The notes: generated by a model not told the origin, from the letters alone. A DNA stretch of 64,000 nucleotides from Orbilia blumenaviensis (GCA_036872755.1 JAVHNS010000007.1:248001-312000); one strand, 5' to 3'. Shown: positions 25,142-37,837, counted from the first letter of the stretch. Numbers and translations: made by a program.

Positions 25142-28100
25142 CTAAGCGTCTCTGGTCTTAACACAGATGAACGGGACCTCGACATCTTCTCCACTCTTGT
25201 CATCCGCGCAGATCTCAAATATCATATTACGTCGGCCTGCAGGGACAGGCTTCTTACTAACAAGCAAGATGAGCTCCGACATCCTATCCAAACATGGTTA
25301 GTGTGTGCCCACTTCAACTAGTAGCACCTATAGTCGAGTAAACTTACTTCAGCGGATATCTCTCCTTCAACTTTGCACCCGGGAAGAAGGATGCGTACAA
25401 CAGAGCATTGCCGTAGCTCAGCATAGTGATTTCCAGCCCCTTCTCTACGAACTCTGCCAATAACTCCTTGAGCGTAAGGTTGTAGCTAAAGTCGAATCTA
25501 TCCCAGAGCTTGTCGACTTCTGTGTCATTGTACTTGCCCTTTGGAGACGCGATGGGTTCCGAGAAACCGAAGAAAGGCAATGCCAAGTTGATAAACCCAT
25601 TTCTGTAGTCATCAAGTTTGTTCTTACCATCAATGAGTTTATAGAGCTCGAGAACCACAAGGCCAGTGACGAGCGCCGTTGTCGTTGCGATAGCCGGAAT
25701 GATTTTACCAGCGATAAGCTATATAGAATAATTAGCAACAAATTTGTAACTTTTGAAAACACAATTCCATCGTACCTTCGTCTTATGTCGGTCAGCAACC
25801 TGAATACCGTAGTTGAGAGCTCTGAGGTTTGATGCGGCAGTGATGAATGCAATGTGGAAATTGGTATCATCATCTTTCTCGAACTCTGCCGGCGTCAAGC
25901 GGTATCCGGCCAGGGTGGCTGGTGCAGGCAGGCTTTCGACGATCTGAGAAAGCTCATCTTGGTCGGCAAACCCAGTGTTGCTGGCGTTCGGATCAGGGTC
26001 GCTGTCATTTGCTTGAATCTTGATACCGCTCTGGGGTTTGAAGTCGGGAATCATCATTGATTCCAGAACCTTGCGGTACAGACCGAGATCAACTGAGCCC
26101 TTAAGCCCATAGTTAAAAGCATGAAGGTTCGCAGCTGCGATAATAAAATCTTGATGCTCCTGGTTATCGAGATCGAATACCAACGGATCGGGGGCACGCT
26201 TGGGACCGGACCAAAATGGGGTTCCGGAATTGGTAACAGAGTCCTTGGGGAAGACATGCAATAGCTGTTGGATATCATTGTTGAAGAGCTTCTCAAATTT
26301 GAGTCTACCCCACTCAATGCATTCTTCGAAGGTGAGGGGTTTATCGCTGGCCAAATAATCTCGAATGGTTTCAAGAATCTCTTTTTGATTTCCAGATTGC
26401 TTCAGTGTGCTCTCAATGAAGTTCGGCTGAGAGAGATACAGATTAACACTCTGGGGTGGGTTAACGAAAGCAGAGTCGAAGACTTCGCGGCCCCAAGCAA
26501 TCGTATGCTCGATTCTGTTTGGGAAAGATTTGACGGTACACATGGGGAAAGACTTTTCTGGTGGATCTTGCGACGAAGAGTAGGACTCTGAAAGATTAGG
26601 GAGGACAACTTGCGTGTTACCCTTTGTACCAAGTGTACCACTTTCTAGGAGCGGCTTTCGGAAGAAAACGCATCTCCTATCAACATAGACACGAGCTTCC
26701 ACGTTGTCCAGAGCATTGGTAACGCCGTCCAATCTTTCCCAGAAATCCTCATCAAAAGTATCCTCAGTGTCCTCGCCAACGCGATCTCTCATGGATGTAA
26801 TCTTGCCCTTCAGTTCAGGGTTCATGACCGCAACAGCCGCCGCCGCACACTCACTCTTAAGCTTGCCAACATCTGGAGCTCTAAAGAGGAACTGTCGGTT
26901 AAGATTGCTTCTCTCGATAGAATCCATGTCGGTAACGTGAATGCTACCGTTGGGTCCAGTAGCAAGACCAATCATAGCCCAATTTTTCAACATTTCACAT
27001 CCGATAGCACCAGCGCCGACCAAAAATTCCTTGGTGTTCTGGATTTTTTCTTGGAATTCCCTTCCGAATACTGCAATTTGAGCGTCATATCGAGAGCCGA
27101 TTGGTTGACACGATTCCTCTGTTCTGGTGGTCGAAGTCGGCAAGCTCTCCAATGAGTCGAAGTACATATACTGGGTAACTGGTGAGAACTTTCCAGAAAG
27201 CGCCTTGAGGGCCTCCTGGGCAGCCAAACCTCCAAAGAAGGCGGCCATGGGCGATAGGTAACCTTGAGCCTGATATGATAACTCTGTGAGGAGCTTCTCA
27301 TCAATCTCTTCAGGTGCACCCTCCTGGATTGCCTTAGAGACTTCTCCCGCTATCTCAAGGAATTTCTTTGCATCCTGTTCATTCATGGGCCTAGGAAGTT
27401 TGCCACTATTTCCAGCAGCGAACTTAGAAAGAGCCAGAAAACCGATATGGAGTTGAATTGGACGGTCCCATTTTGCAAAGTCGGAGATCAAAAAGTCCGG
27501 CTTATAGAGCTGCTCTGATAGACGCTTGAAGTTGAGGATCTTAGGCATCTTGACCTGTTGGAACAATCCGCCCTTGGAGTATTTGCCCAGGCCTTCGACC
27601 GAACCAATGGAGAAAGTGTAGGGTCCCTTTACTTCGACCTTTCTTGGGGTTCCGTCATTGATTTTGTCCATACCTTCGACTTCGGAGAATGTGACATAAT
27701 CTCCATCCTCAAGCCCGTGCCTAGTCTCGTCTAGCGCCGTAACAAGTCCTTCCTCGTCTATATCGGAGATGATACCGCTGACTGGGGTTTCTCCTGTTGC
27801 ATCAATGACGGAAAAGCCTTCACCGAAATCGCAGAATATGTTTCCGAATAAGCCACGAATATCTGCGCTAATGAAGTAGATCTTGTTCGCACGGCAGAAA
27901 TCGTTGATTTTGAGTTGATCATCGATGGAAGTTTCTGTCAGGACGACGACCTGGTATTTGGCGAGAGACTGGGGGTTTTCTAGGATGTTCTCCGTATGCA
28001 CGCTAACTGGGACATAAGCGTTAAGCTCGGCAAGCCTAGGTTGAGTAGCGTCCGCGCGAGATTTGCCAACGTCCTCCTCCCTTAGGAAGAACTGAGCAGA

Positions 28101-28436
28101 TAGGTCGGAAAGCTCGACGGGTGCGGGGTCATAGACTGCCATCGCCTTGACACCAGCCAGTGCAATGTTTTTGGCTTTAAAATGATCAATAAGACAATCC
28201 ATAAAGTGTGATATGCTAAAGGCAGCTTACCAATCTCAACACCAAGGCCTTTCAGTCCAACAATGAGAACGTTGGAATTAGCCATCCGACGCATGGCCTC
28301 ATGTCCGAGGACATAACTGGAACCGCCAACCCATTAGCATTTGAATGAAACATACTAGATCAGAAAGGGCACCGTACAGCTGTCGAGAGTACAAGCTCTC
28401 GTCGATATTTTGATCTCCCTCTTTCTCGGCTTGCAT
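25142..28436 (-). CDS. UBA1: Ubiquitin-activating enzyme E1
   Basis: Five exons: 28436-28378, 28316-28231, 28174-25776, 25718-25348 and 25283-25142, giving 1018 residues, the usual length for Uba1. The enzyme adenylates ubiquitin with ATP, forms a thioester on its own cysteine and passes ubiquitin to E2 enzymes in cytosol and nucleus. The sequence starts with the canonical [18 protein letters not shown] and [16 protein letters not shown] of the inactive adenylation half. The active adenylation half contains [17 protein letters not shown] (about residues 433-449) and NLNRQFLFR. The catalytic cysteine is at about 594 in [15 protein letters not shown]. The ubiquitin-fold domain ends with [12 protein letters not shown]. 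Introns 1 and 2 are 61 and 56 nt; the first uses a GTACGG donor. It is an essential single-copy gene in most fungi. Confidence 0.97.
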
Positions 28437-29205
28437 TTTGTCCTGGATTGCGGGGCAACACCCCAAAACACGTCAGCTCTGTAGCTTCGGAACAGCTCCC
28501 GGGAGCAAGATAAAGCAGCTGAGCATACAGCCATGGCGATAACCTTCTTCGGACGGGAGTTCGAAGGACTCGAGGGGGCAGAAGGGACCTCTGCTTTGCG
28601 TTTTGACGACAGTTTGAAGGCTTACGCGAAGTATTGGGGTCAAAAAAGAGGTAGGAAACTGTTTGTATGGTTCCGTGGTTGCTTTAGCTTTCGTGTCAAA
28701 CGAAATTCAAGGCATAAGTAGATTTCGATCTGGAATAGTGGGAAGTCTATATACCTACGGTGGAATGGTAAAAGTGTTAAGGTTGTAGTTGGTAGGTAGA
28801 TAGGATGGACGGTGAGACGTGACGGGTGGGATCCGAGGGGGAAAGTGGGATGGGTTTTGTGAGGTTGAGTTGTTAGAGCTTAGAAAGCGGCAAGCTAGGT
28901 AACGTGAAGAGGTGGGCTGCCACTATCAGCCTCGCCCGCTTTCCAGGTGTAGGATCTGATCCCGTCAGGTCCCACCATAACAGAGCCTTGGCTTTTACTC
29001 ATACTTACTAGTATTATGCTGATACTCATACTCGCGTTCATCGCCACGAGTTAGAAGCACTAACCTAGGTACCTAGGCAGGTACGCACTAAGAACTGACC
29101 CATCACGCTCGGAACCATATTTCCAATTTCTAATCTTGCCCCGCCTGGATCCTATTTCTTGCTGAAAGCCTTGAATATGACACCACCAACCTCATACCAT
29201 GATAT

Positions 29206-29237
<32 letters not shown>

Positions 29238-30284
29238 CACCCCTCCTCTAAGCTACACCCCAGATCTCAAAAGTACGCCTTTACCCGTTGATGCAAGCAG
29301 CGGTTGCTGTGACATTATGGAAGGGTCGGTATCGACTCACTTTTAGTTCGATGTGTTAAAAAGTGGTATCTAATAATACAATCTAGAGAATTGAAGTATG
29401 GACAAGGTAATAGTAAGGCAAGGTAAGACAAGGCAACGGTAAAGGCAACGGTAAAGGCAAAAACAAGGCAATCCTAAATGAACGTCAGGCATCAACGGAG
29501 GCCGAGAATGAAGAGCCTAGATGTACAGAGCATAGACCCAAATCGGTTTCCAGTTCTCAAAAGCGATAAGAAGAAGAAAACAGAATAAGAATAAGAGACG
29601 CTGCATAAGGAGAGACCCAAACGAAACCCACCGAGAAGTATTTGTGAACAGTGGCAGAAATTGGGACTCGCAAGAGTTGGTGCTACAAATAAAATTGAAC
29701 GGAATGGAAAGAGGATAAAGGAAGTTTCCTTGGTCGCTATACAGCTAAATTCAATACTTAAAATATTCAGACAAGCAGAAGAGAAAAAAGAGAGAAAAAA
29801 TGAAGAATGGAAAACCCGTTTGGTACTAAAGATAATAGAGAAATCTCATGATGCTGATGCTTCCGCCAAAATAGAGTAGACAAAGGGAAATGTAGAACGG
29901 AACGAGTAGAGATGACGGACAACCTTTTGAAAGAAAAAAAAGATGTCTATACGAAGAACTAGAAACCCCGCTAAAGTGGCCCAATGCAAAAGGAAAGGGA
30001 AAGAGGAAAAGGGAAAAAAAGAAAAAAGAAAAACTTGGAACGAGGTGTCGATGGGAGTGTTTTCGAGTAAGGAAACGCTGATACGAAAATGAACTTTGGG
30101 AGGGCTATGTGTATCCCTGAACTGTGGGTAATGAACGGGAAGATTGGATATCTCGGTTGAAACTGTCGAAAAGCCGCCAACGTCACGGTCATAATTTGGT
30201 TTCATGGTATCGTTTGGAAAAAGCGGTATCTTTTGCAAGCTGTATCACTGTCAACGTGTCGAGCACCGAGCGAGGATCAAGTTC
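28437..30284. other. Intergenic between UBA1 promoter and unknown 448-aa gene
   Basis: About 1.85 kb with no convincing gene. It contains the presumed UBA1 promoter near 28437-28700, a (CA)n microsatellite at 29206-29240, a 14-bp perfect palindrome CCTAGGTACCTAGG at 29064-29077, purine-rich imperfect repeats (GGCAAGGTAA, GGCAACGGTAAA) at about 29405-29470 and A/G-rich sequence to about 30050, likely 3' flank of the next minus-strand gene. Confidence 0.5.
29206..29240. repeat. (CA)n dinucleotide microsatellite
   Basis: About 17 CA units with one A-to-G interruption at 29231. Non-coding, between two minus-strand genes. Confidence 0.96.
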
Positions 30285-31631
30285 CTAATCAGACCCGTCG
30301 TCGTCGTTCTCGCTGTCAGAGTCATCGTCGTCATTGCTTGACATTGTCCATCCGCTGTTCTTGAAATCTTCGACATCCTTTAGTGATTTGTGGAGGTCGG
30401 TCTTCAACGTCTCAACTTGGTTGATATCCGCCTTGCCCTTCAGGAACAGAAAGCTTGATATTTCAACCGTCCGGAGAGACTTCTGAAGCATATTATCCAG
30501 ATTCACCAGCAAGTTCCTACACGCTGGGTCCTTGGCGAACATGACTATTCTTGCCTCCCGTTTCATCGATTGTATCTGTTGAGACATCTGGAAGACCATA
30601 TCTGTAAACATTTTTTGGATCTCGCCGTCGTACCAGATCGGGTTCCGCGACTTCTTTTCCATCAGGCTCTCGAGGATCGTCTTGGCTGATAGTCTACGCT
30701 TCTTGGCAGCCGACGTTGAAAGGGCATCTGACGATTTGACGCTGGTGTCGGTCCTCAGGCTGTTCGCAGATGGCTTCGAACGTAACGGCAGTGGTAGTGG
30801 TGTTGGAGCAACTATATCACTTGGAGCAGTGGTGAGCACTGGTTCTTTTGTTGAGGGCACCTCACCAGCAGCATCCAAGGGAGGTGTCACAAGCGTATGT
30901 GGAGTCGGCGGGATGCTTGCAACGGAGGTCTGGGTGGTGACAGGAGGCCTGAATAATCCTGTCGACAGGGGCTCCAAGGATGGTTTTGTTGTTGTCGTTG
31001 TCGTTGTCGCCGTTGTCGTTCGAGTAACAATAGGTGTAGGCGTCGGTGTCGGTGTCGAAGAGTCAAGGTTCATCATGTCAGTAATAATGGCTGGAGGGGA
31101 CTGCAGGTCGAGGTTGTCGAGTTTCCTGGCGGGCGGGGAGGTAGGACCGGGGTTGTTCATTTGGAAATTGCGCGAAACGGGTTCGGACGGAGGCTCTACG
31201 ATCTTGGGCATATTCGTAGGCGTGCTCGGCCTGATCCTTTCATTGGAACCTACGGATTTGCCCGAGTCGTCGTCGGCCAATACACGAGAAGCCTCCTTCA
31301 TCACGACGTCTTCAGCTTTCTTTCTCGCAGCGAGTTTGTAAAGTGGCGTTTTATGTACCCTTTCATCACTTGAAGCCGGGTCGTCCGGCCTCGTCCGCTT
31401 CTGCTGTTTCAAAGCGGCCTCCTTCAACTTCTCTATGCTCTCCAACCATTTCTCCGTCGTCGTCGTGAGTTTGTCGAGGGCTATTAGATATGTCGGATCG
31501 GCTGATGCTGAAGGACCAACGCCAGGCAAGGAGCTGGGTACCTTGATGCCGGCGCCGGCCATCTTCGCCCTAAGAGCCGCTGCTCTAGCGGCAGCGCTCA
31601 TCGGTCGACCATAGCCGGATATTCCCTCCAT
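30285..31631 (-). CDS. Unrecognised 448-aa protein with helical C-terminus and acidic tail
   Basis: One exon encodes 448 residues from the ATG at 31631; the next in-frame ATG, ten codons on, is an alternative. The N-terminus is alanine-rich (MSAAARAAALRAKMAGAGIKVP) followed by a helical segment with lysines (TTTTEKWLESIEKLKEAALKQQKR). The middle (about 130-310) is disordered, with an S/T/P run including a (TP)n stretch and seven consecutive threonines. Residues about 320-425 are helical and likely the folded core (ILESLMEKKSRNPIWYDGEI, then FQMSQQIQSMKREARIVMF). The last 18 residues are nearly all D, S, N and E. The basic SAAKKRRLSAK stretch looks like a nuclear localisation signal. A nuclear, protein-binding role would fit, but I do not recognise the family and assign no function. 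Confidence 0.78.
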   Translation of the reverse strand: MEGISGYGRPMSAAARAAALRAKMAGAGIKVPSSLPGVGPSASADPTYLIALDKLTTTTEKWLESIEKLKEAALKQQKRTRPDDPASSDERVHKTPLYKLAARKKAEDVVMKEASRVLADDDSGKSVGSNERIRPSTPTNMPKIVEPPSEPVSRNFQMNNPGPTSPPARKLDNLDLQSPPAIITDMMNLDSSTPTPTPTPIVTRTTTATTTTTTTKPSLEPLSTGLFRPPVTTQTSVASIPPTPHTLVTPPLDAAGEVPSTKEPVLTTAPSDIVAPTPLPLPLRSKPSANSLRTDTSVKSSDALSTSAAKKRRLSAKTILESLMEKKSRNPIWYDGEIQKMFTDMVFQMSQQIQSMKREARIVMFAKDPACRNLLVNLDNMLQKSLRTVEISSFLFLKGKADINQVETLKTDLHKSLKDVEDFKNSGWTMSSNDDDDSDSENDDDGSD

Positions 31632-33804
31632 TTGCAAGCGCGACAGTGTTGGTTGAGGTTGTGGTTGTGATAATTATGGTGAGAGTTGAAGATTGAAGAT
31701 TGGTGATTGTTGGGACGGAAGAGGGTGAGTGAGTGAGAGAAAGGGTGGAAGTACAGAAGTTAAGACCGGGAACAGAACCAGGAACAGGATGATGAATGAT
31801 ATGGGAAGGAGAGAGAAGTAGCCCCGGGGGGGTGTCGAGGGATGGAATGGAGGGGGGTGTGGTCGAATCAGGCTATATCCTTCTGATCGGAGGGAGTCGT
31901 TCGTTCGGGGCGGGCAGACAGGCGTGTTTCGGATGGGACAGAAAGATAGTTCGAGTTGCACATGCACCTTTTCAACAACAGTAGTAACAACAACAACAAC
32001 AGCAGCAACAACAAAGGAAAGGAAGAAGCGATATGGGAGAAATTAGAATTGGAGAATGGCAATGAAGCAAGAAATATGCATGAAGTCGAGACGAGATGCA
32101 GTGACCTGGGTTTGTGAGCGATAAAAATGACACTGACAGGTCAGGATGGTGCGTTTTGTTTTTTTTATCTTTCTTTTATTTTATTTTTCCTGTCTCCTTT
32201 CCGGGGAGGGTTTTGTTCAGTCCAGTCCAGTCCAGTTCAGTTGCAGTTGAAGTTGCAATCCCAGTCCACTCCCTGTCCTGTCCTGTCTTATCCAGTCCTA
32301 TGCTGTTTTATCTGTCCGTCCAGTCGTTTTATTTTTATTTTTATTTTTTTTATTTATTTTTTATCCTTTCGTTCTTTGTTTATTTCTGAGGCTGGGGGTG
32401 AGGGTGAGGGTGAGGGAAGGGATGGATAGAGAGAGAAGAGATAGAGGAAAAGAAAAGGATGACCGAGAATGAGGGATAAAACCGGCGGGCCCGTCCTGGA
32501 AAAGCCACCCCGGCACGCCCGCTCGTTTGGACCAGAAACCGAAAAAAATGCGAAATGCGAGGGCACGACTCGAGGCCTCTTCTTGCCAGGCTAGTTAATT
32601 AAGTCGAGCAGTTTTGGGTTCTTTTTTCTTCTTTCCCACTTCCTTTTTCGTCCCTTCCTGTTCTGTTTCGTTCTGTTCTGCCCTGTTTGCTGCTGGTTCG
32701 TTCGTTCGCTCGTTCTTCCCCTCGTTCGTCAGTTCGTTGGCCGGCCTCAATGGTTCAAGGTAACATGCGTGTTATAATTATATGATCTGATACCGTGTAT
32801 GGCACACACACATACACCCACGTCCACGTCCAAATATATATATATATATGCTTAAGATAGCTACCTAACCTCGGTATGCAATTAGGGGTCGGCCGTCTGC
32901 GACAATATATATTATGTATATGGCCGTCTGTTAAAGCTATGACACCGCAAAATTGCCAAAGCAAGAGGCAAGAGACAAGAATAAGAAGAAGAAGTGGAGA
33001 GCGTCGCAGAGAGGGAGAGAGGGAGAGTGCCGGAGAGTGTGAGTGAATGAGAGAGGAAGGCATCGAGTTATTAGATCAGGAAGGCTGCCTGCAACCCTCC
33101 CATCAAATCCATCATCCATCATTCATCCCAATAACACCAGCGCTGCTACCACCATCATCTGGCTGTCTGGCTGTTATCCGTCCATTCATTCATTCGTTTC
33201 AATTCAATCAATCGCTCATCCATTCATTCATTCATTCGTTCAGTTTTCATTTTCCCTGTTGGCTGCTGCTGCTTCTACCTAAGTTAGTGCCAGGCGGGAG
33301 GGGAGAACGAGACCACCACCGTTCCCCACCTAGCATCCGCATGGAATCCGCGCTAGCCGGGTCAAGCCTTGCAAACCGCTCTTGCAAACCCTGGAGTTTC
33401 CCCGTCTCACTAATCTTGTTCGATGCACGTCTTATTACTCCTTGGCCTGTATCCTCCACCCCCAGGTCAGCCTGTTGCCGACGATTGAAATCCAATAATT
33501 GTGATGATATATCGTCAACATACATATACAGAAATCGCAGACATGGACAGACGCCATCCATTGGCTTTCGTTACATCTCTATACAAAATTGCATCTTTGT
33601 CCTCACTAGTCGGCTTTTATCCCCTAAAAGAGCACTAATTGCTACCAGTCTGAATGAATCTATGGGCATACTAACAATCCGGCGAGTGATCGATCCGAAA
33701 AAATATGTCTTCTAAGGAACTACCCCTCGTGTCTGTACTGTTGATTGTTGCAAAACCCTCTCTCTCCACACACACACACACATACGCTCCCACACGCTCC
33801 ACAC

Positions 33805-33830
33805 ACCACCACCACCACCACCACCACCAT
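33805..33830. repeat. (CAC)n trinucleotide repeat
   Basis: About eight CAC units preceded by a short CA-rich tract (33768-33782). A frame across it would read as polyhistidine, but the surrounding frame has no other protein character, so I treat it as non-coding. Confidence 0.9.
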
Positions 33831-34163
33831 CAGCACAGTATTAGTACCGTACACGGTGCACATTCAGATAGCAAAAAGCTAATTCCAGACTTTCCAACAA
33901 TAATTCACTGTTGAATCCGAGCTAATCTCATTTCAGCGAATGATCAAAAGTTCTCATCAAAAAGGCGTGGAGAACGGATCGAGAAGGGAAGAAGCGGAGA
34001 GGTGGAGCTAGGCCGAGACTGCTGAGCAAGGGCATGGTATTTTCGAGTGTCTGAGACGGAATGCCTGTTGGACTGGCTGGTCGCCCAAAAAACCTCATGT
34101 TCTGTCTCTTCTACCAAAATTCAAGATCTATGCCGGGTGGAATAAATATTTTCATCAGGGTGG

Positions 34164-34191
34164 TTTTTTTTTTTTTTTTTTTTTTTTTTTT
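34164..34191. repeat. T28 homopolymer tract
   Basis: An uninterrupted run of 28 T. On the minus strand this is an A28 run, which could be the tail of a retroposed copy, but no matching body or target-site duplication was found by eye. Confidence 0.9.
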
Positions 34192-37100
34192 CTTCCAAGG
34201 TGTCCAACACCGACACCGACGCCTCTACTACGTATTTGCGGCTGTTACGTGCTACCTGCCCAACGTGTGCATTTGGGCGCATCCACCAAATACACACCTT
34301 CTATCGTCTAAAGCTCGATTCTCCGTGGCAGAACCCGCCCTTGAGAAATTATGGTTGGCCGAACTGGCATGAATTGCAAAAGCCCATTTACCGAGGGAAG
34401 CGAGCCGATCCCGTTTGGGTAAAAAGTTCCCTGGCCCTCCTTTCTTATTCTCGTCCGATGGCCTGTCATGTGCGGGTGTGGGGGCCCCTTCCGAGTGGTC
34501 AGAGCACATTGAGTGTATCACCATATTCCCCACTTCTGTGATTTGCCCAGTTTTGAGCTTGCCGCTACTTTTTCATTCTGTGTATCACAGTCGACAGACG
34601 CGAAGACGCAAGAACACGTATTTGACAGCTTAAATTTCTTTGGAAGTAAAATACACGGTGACAACCGCAATTGACTTCCTTTTCGTTTATTTCCTGCACT
34701 GCACTGCACGAGATACATACATGCTTGCTGCATCCTCCGCTCACAAATGCGAGACCCATCGACGTCGATCACATCGTATGGATGTGGAGAAGGTTAAAAT
34801 TGCAAGGCCTTTTGGAAGGAGCTGACGACTTCAGATACATACATAGCATGCACACTAAGGCAATATCGTGCCCCTTCTATGTATGACAAGGGTCTCGACC
34901 TTCGAGCCTCCCTAGGCTCTAAAACACCTGTTAAACGCAGATCAGTGGCTTCCGCAATACGATTACTTCATCGCCCTTCCGGGCTTGAGTAATTATACCC
35001 CAGATGCCATTTTAATACACTCGCTAGTAATAAATGTTTTGAACGTTTTGTTCCTCAAATACAGGTGCCTAGAGCGTCGATAATTATAACGTCTCTTCAT
35101 CTAAAGCCCTAAACTGCGGGAGCTGAAGCCGGTTGATCGTGCACTGAATTCTCTCGAGCTTCGCATTGCAGATCTCTCAAACAAGCGCCAAAGTCTAGCC
35201 CGTATGCTAACGCACACCTGGACAGTGTGACTTGTTTATGCAATTAATTAGCAGGGGAATCCAAGAGGCAGCGACTTCTACCATCTCAATGCAGAGAGGA
35301 AGAGCTCACGTCCCCAGAGAAGAAAATTCTCAGAGGACCCTTTCGTTTTTTATTAGATATTATTTAACAGAAGGGAAGAAAAAAAGAAGCCTACTAAGGT
35401 AGCCGAACTCGGGAACTTGGCTTGTTTGAACGCGGAAGGGAAGCGGATATCCGGATAAGAATGGCGCCTCACTTCGAGCCGACAGAGCCAAGTCCAAAGA
35501 TGGCAGGCAATCGAAGCACTGGCCCGTCTTTCCCTGCAACCTCTGAATCCTTTCTGTTCGCCTGACTCTGCTAATGTTACAACAATGCAATTGACCGCTC
35601 AGAATGGTGCTTTTTTTATTTTTTATTTTTTTATTTTATTTTTTCTCCATTCCGCCAGATGATCAACAGGCCGTTTCATGAATTCCCCCCCTCTCCCCTC
35701 CCGAACAACCTTGCTCTACATATCGGACAATTCGATTCCCCCAATGCGAAACCGATCGATACGATACGATTAAACAATCTTAACAGATTTCGTTAGCACA
35801 AGCCCACTAGTCGGCGAGGCCAATGAGGGAACTGAACCCAGGCCTGGACTCGAGATCAGTTTCATTATTGGTAAAGCGCTGTTCGTATTTCAATCCGCTT
35901 ACAGAAAGTGACGATCACTGTGAACCTGTCTCGCCGACTTCAGTCACATCAATGGCGACATGTTGGCATCGTCACCCTTGCTAACAGAGAACAGAGAGAA
36001 TAACGAAAGAAAAAAAAAAACTTCACGACCAGGAGCCAGGGTGAACGCAACGACTAATTTTGCCAAATCCGTGCAGGGTAACTTATTTCTTGCATACAGC
36101 CGCCTTACTCCACTAGAAAAAAGCGAGATACATGGCGAAAAAAAAAAAAAAATTTAGAGGGAAATTTGGTCGTCCTATTGGATTTCGTTAATCGAATGAT
36201 CCGTTTCAACCAGTGTGATGGTTTTTTTGCAGATGCATATGTAGACGCATCAAATGTGATTTCTCAAACGGCGCATGATCATAAGGTCTAAAGCTAAGTC
36301 ACTGAAGTGACAGCCGCTTACGAGCTAAGCCTCTGCCTACAAGTGCCGATTCTGATACATTAGATGGAAGAAATGGAAAACCTTCGAGAGTAAACAACAT
36401 ACGCACATACGTATACAGGCAAAATCGGGTTTATATGGTTGTTTACTACAAACCTGAAAACGTCCCCGGATTGGGTAACTTGCTTTTTGTGATGTTCCCA
36501 AATCGGGTAAAGCTGGGGAAACGACATGCAACAATCCAACGCATTGTTGCGGACAGCCTGATCAAGATCTCATCGCAGAGGCCTGACGCCATTAGTTCAA
36601 AAACAAAAAAGGGCCCTCCAGGTTTCGAAAGCGAGAAAGCCTTGGTTCTGTTAATAAACCCATCCATCCAAGTCCATTATTCCTTATTGGCCTAGGACTA
36701 TTTTCCGTTGTGCAAGACTGAACCTGCACAACACCATACATGCGAGGGACAGGCGTAGGGACAGGGCGTTTAGATGCATATGCCGTTTAAGGTCCTGTTC
36801 CACCTAAAATATTAGCCATCATCTAGTCACACTGCATTATCCAGGTGTTTTCACGCTGGTATGTGGCAAAATACCGTTTATCCAAATTATTTTTCCCGCT
36901 AAATACAAAGTAATCTATTTAGTGCACGGAATTTAGCACACTGCTTGAGTCTTAGCACTGCTTAATCCAAGTCACGTTCACACAATGCAACGGTCTTAGT
37001 TTAGTGAAATCGCAAAACGAATACGCAATCTATACGATGGACAACCTTACCACCTACTAAGCAATAGCATAAGCAAAATATGAGCTCTTGGAATGTTTTG

Positions 37101-37807
37101 ACGTTGGGCGCTCGATCACGAATATTTGCTCAATGAGGACAAATGTGCAAGCCCGAATAACAATAAGCTTTCAAGGCGAAATCGTTCGAAGACCTGTAAG
37201 GACTTCGCAGATCTCTTGCCGCTAAGCTTTGCATTTGAACACCTATCGGCCCAGAGGTCCATCCTGTCCGTTGCTGGACGCTATTATGAAATTGAATCTT
37301 TAGACTGGATTCCTTGAATTATCATACGAAACAAGTCTGTCCAGGCGATCTAGTGAGGCAGCCAGCTGGCACAGAAAAGAGGGGTATATTTGATAAACGA
37401 CATGTAGCACACCCCCCGGAGAAAAATATCGCAACTGGCTAACTGTGGGTCCACCGTCAGTAGCCTGTCGAATAGATTTCGAAAATCACTTTTGACACGG
37501 CCCGTCACCAGTATATTTGAGAGGACAAGAAAAAATGAAAAAATTAAACTAAGAACCGTTTCAGCAATCACATTCTTCTAGTTTCCAAAACACAACGGAT
37601 ATTTCCGACCATCTCATAAGCCAGGGAGGACTATTCCGCCTTCCTCATAGAAGCATCGGAAACAAACCCCGGTGCTGGCGATCTTGTGCCGCCCAGATGC
37701 ATATGTTGAGTATTTTTTTGCCCATCCGTCCCTTTGACCGAACTGAAATGCATGAGTAAAGTAATAAACAACAGGGAGAAAGAAAAAAAAATTAAAACGC
37801 AAAAATT

Positions 37808-37817
37808 AAAAAAAAAA
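37808..37817 (-). terminator. RNA polymerase III terminator of tRNA-His
   Basis: Ten consecutive A on the plus strand, so ten T on the transcribed strand, begin about 21 nt after the tRNA 3' end. A run of four or more T is the standard polymerase III stop. Confidence 0.8.
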
Positions 37818-37837
37818 TTGGATGATAGAAGACGAGT

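Larger units (their letters stand above)
31632..37807. other. 6.2 kb spacer rich in microsatellites and homopolymer tracts
   Basis: No convincing protein gene. The first about 2 kb is made of short-unit repeats: CAACAG/CAACAA at about 31976-32015, CAGTC at about 32217-32245, T/A runs at 32325-32365, GGGTGA at about 32393-32416, GTTCGTTC at about 32695-32730, CATTCATT at about 33181-33240 and (CAC)n at 33805-33830. A 28-base T run lies at 34164-34191. This pyrimidine- and repeat-rich stretch may include a long leader for the minus-strand gene ending at 31631. From 35 to 37.8 kb the sequence is plain AT-rich DNA with short chance frames. Confidence 0.5.

Noticed and set aside
30682..31341. 219-codon plus-strand frame rich in V and G
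   Set aside because: Antisense shadow of the S/T/P-rich middle of the 448-aa gene, where threonine codons read back as valine-like runs.
33047..33715. 222-codon plus-strand frame
   Set aside because: It is driven by CATTCATT-type microsatellites, with no domain or splice support.
34164..34191. T28 run as a retrotransposon or SINE tail
   Set aside because: No target-site duplication or element body could be identified beside it; kept only as a homopolymer feature.
35825..35860. Reverse-strand GGTTCAGTTCC resembling a tRNA B box
   Set aside because: The motif deviates at a key position and no A box or acceptor stem is found at the right distance.
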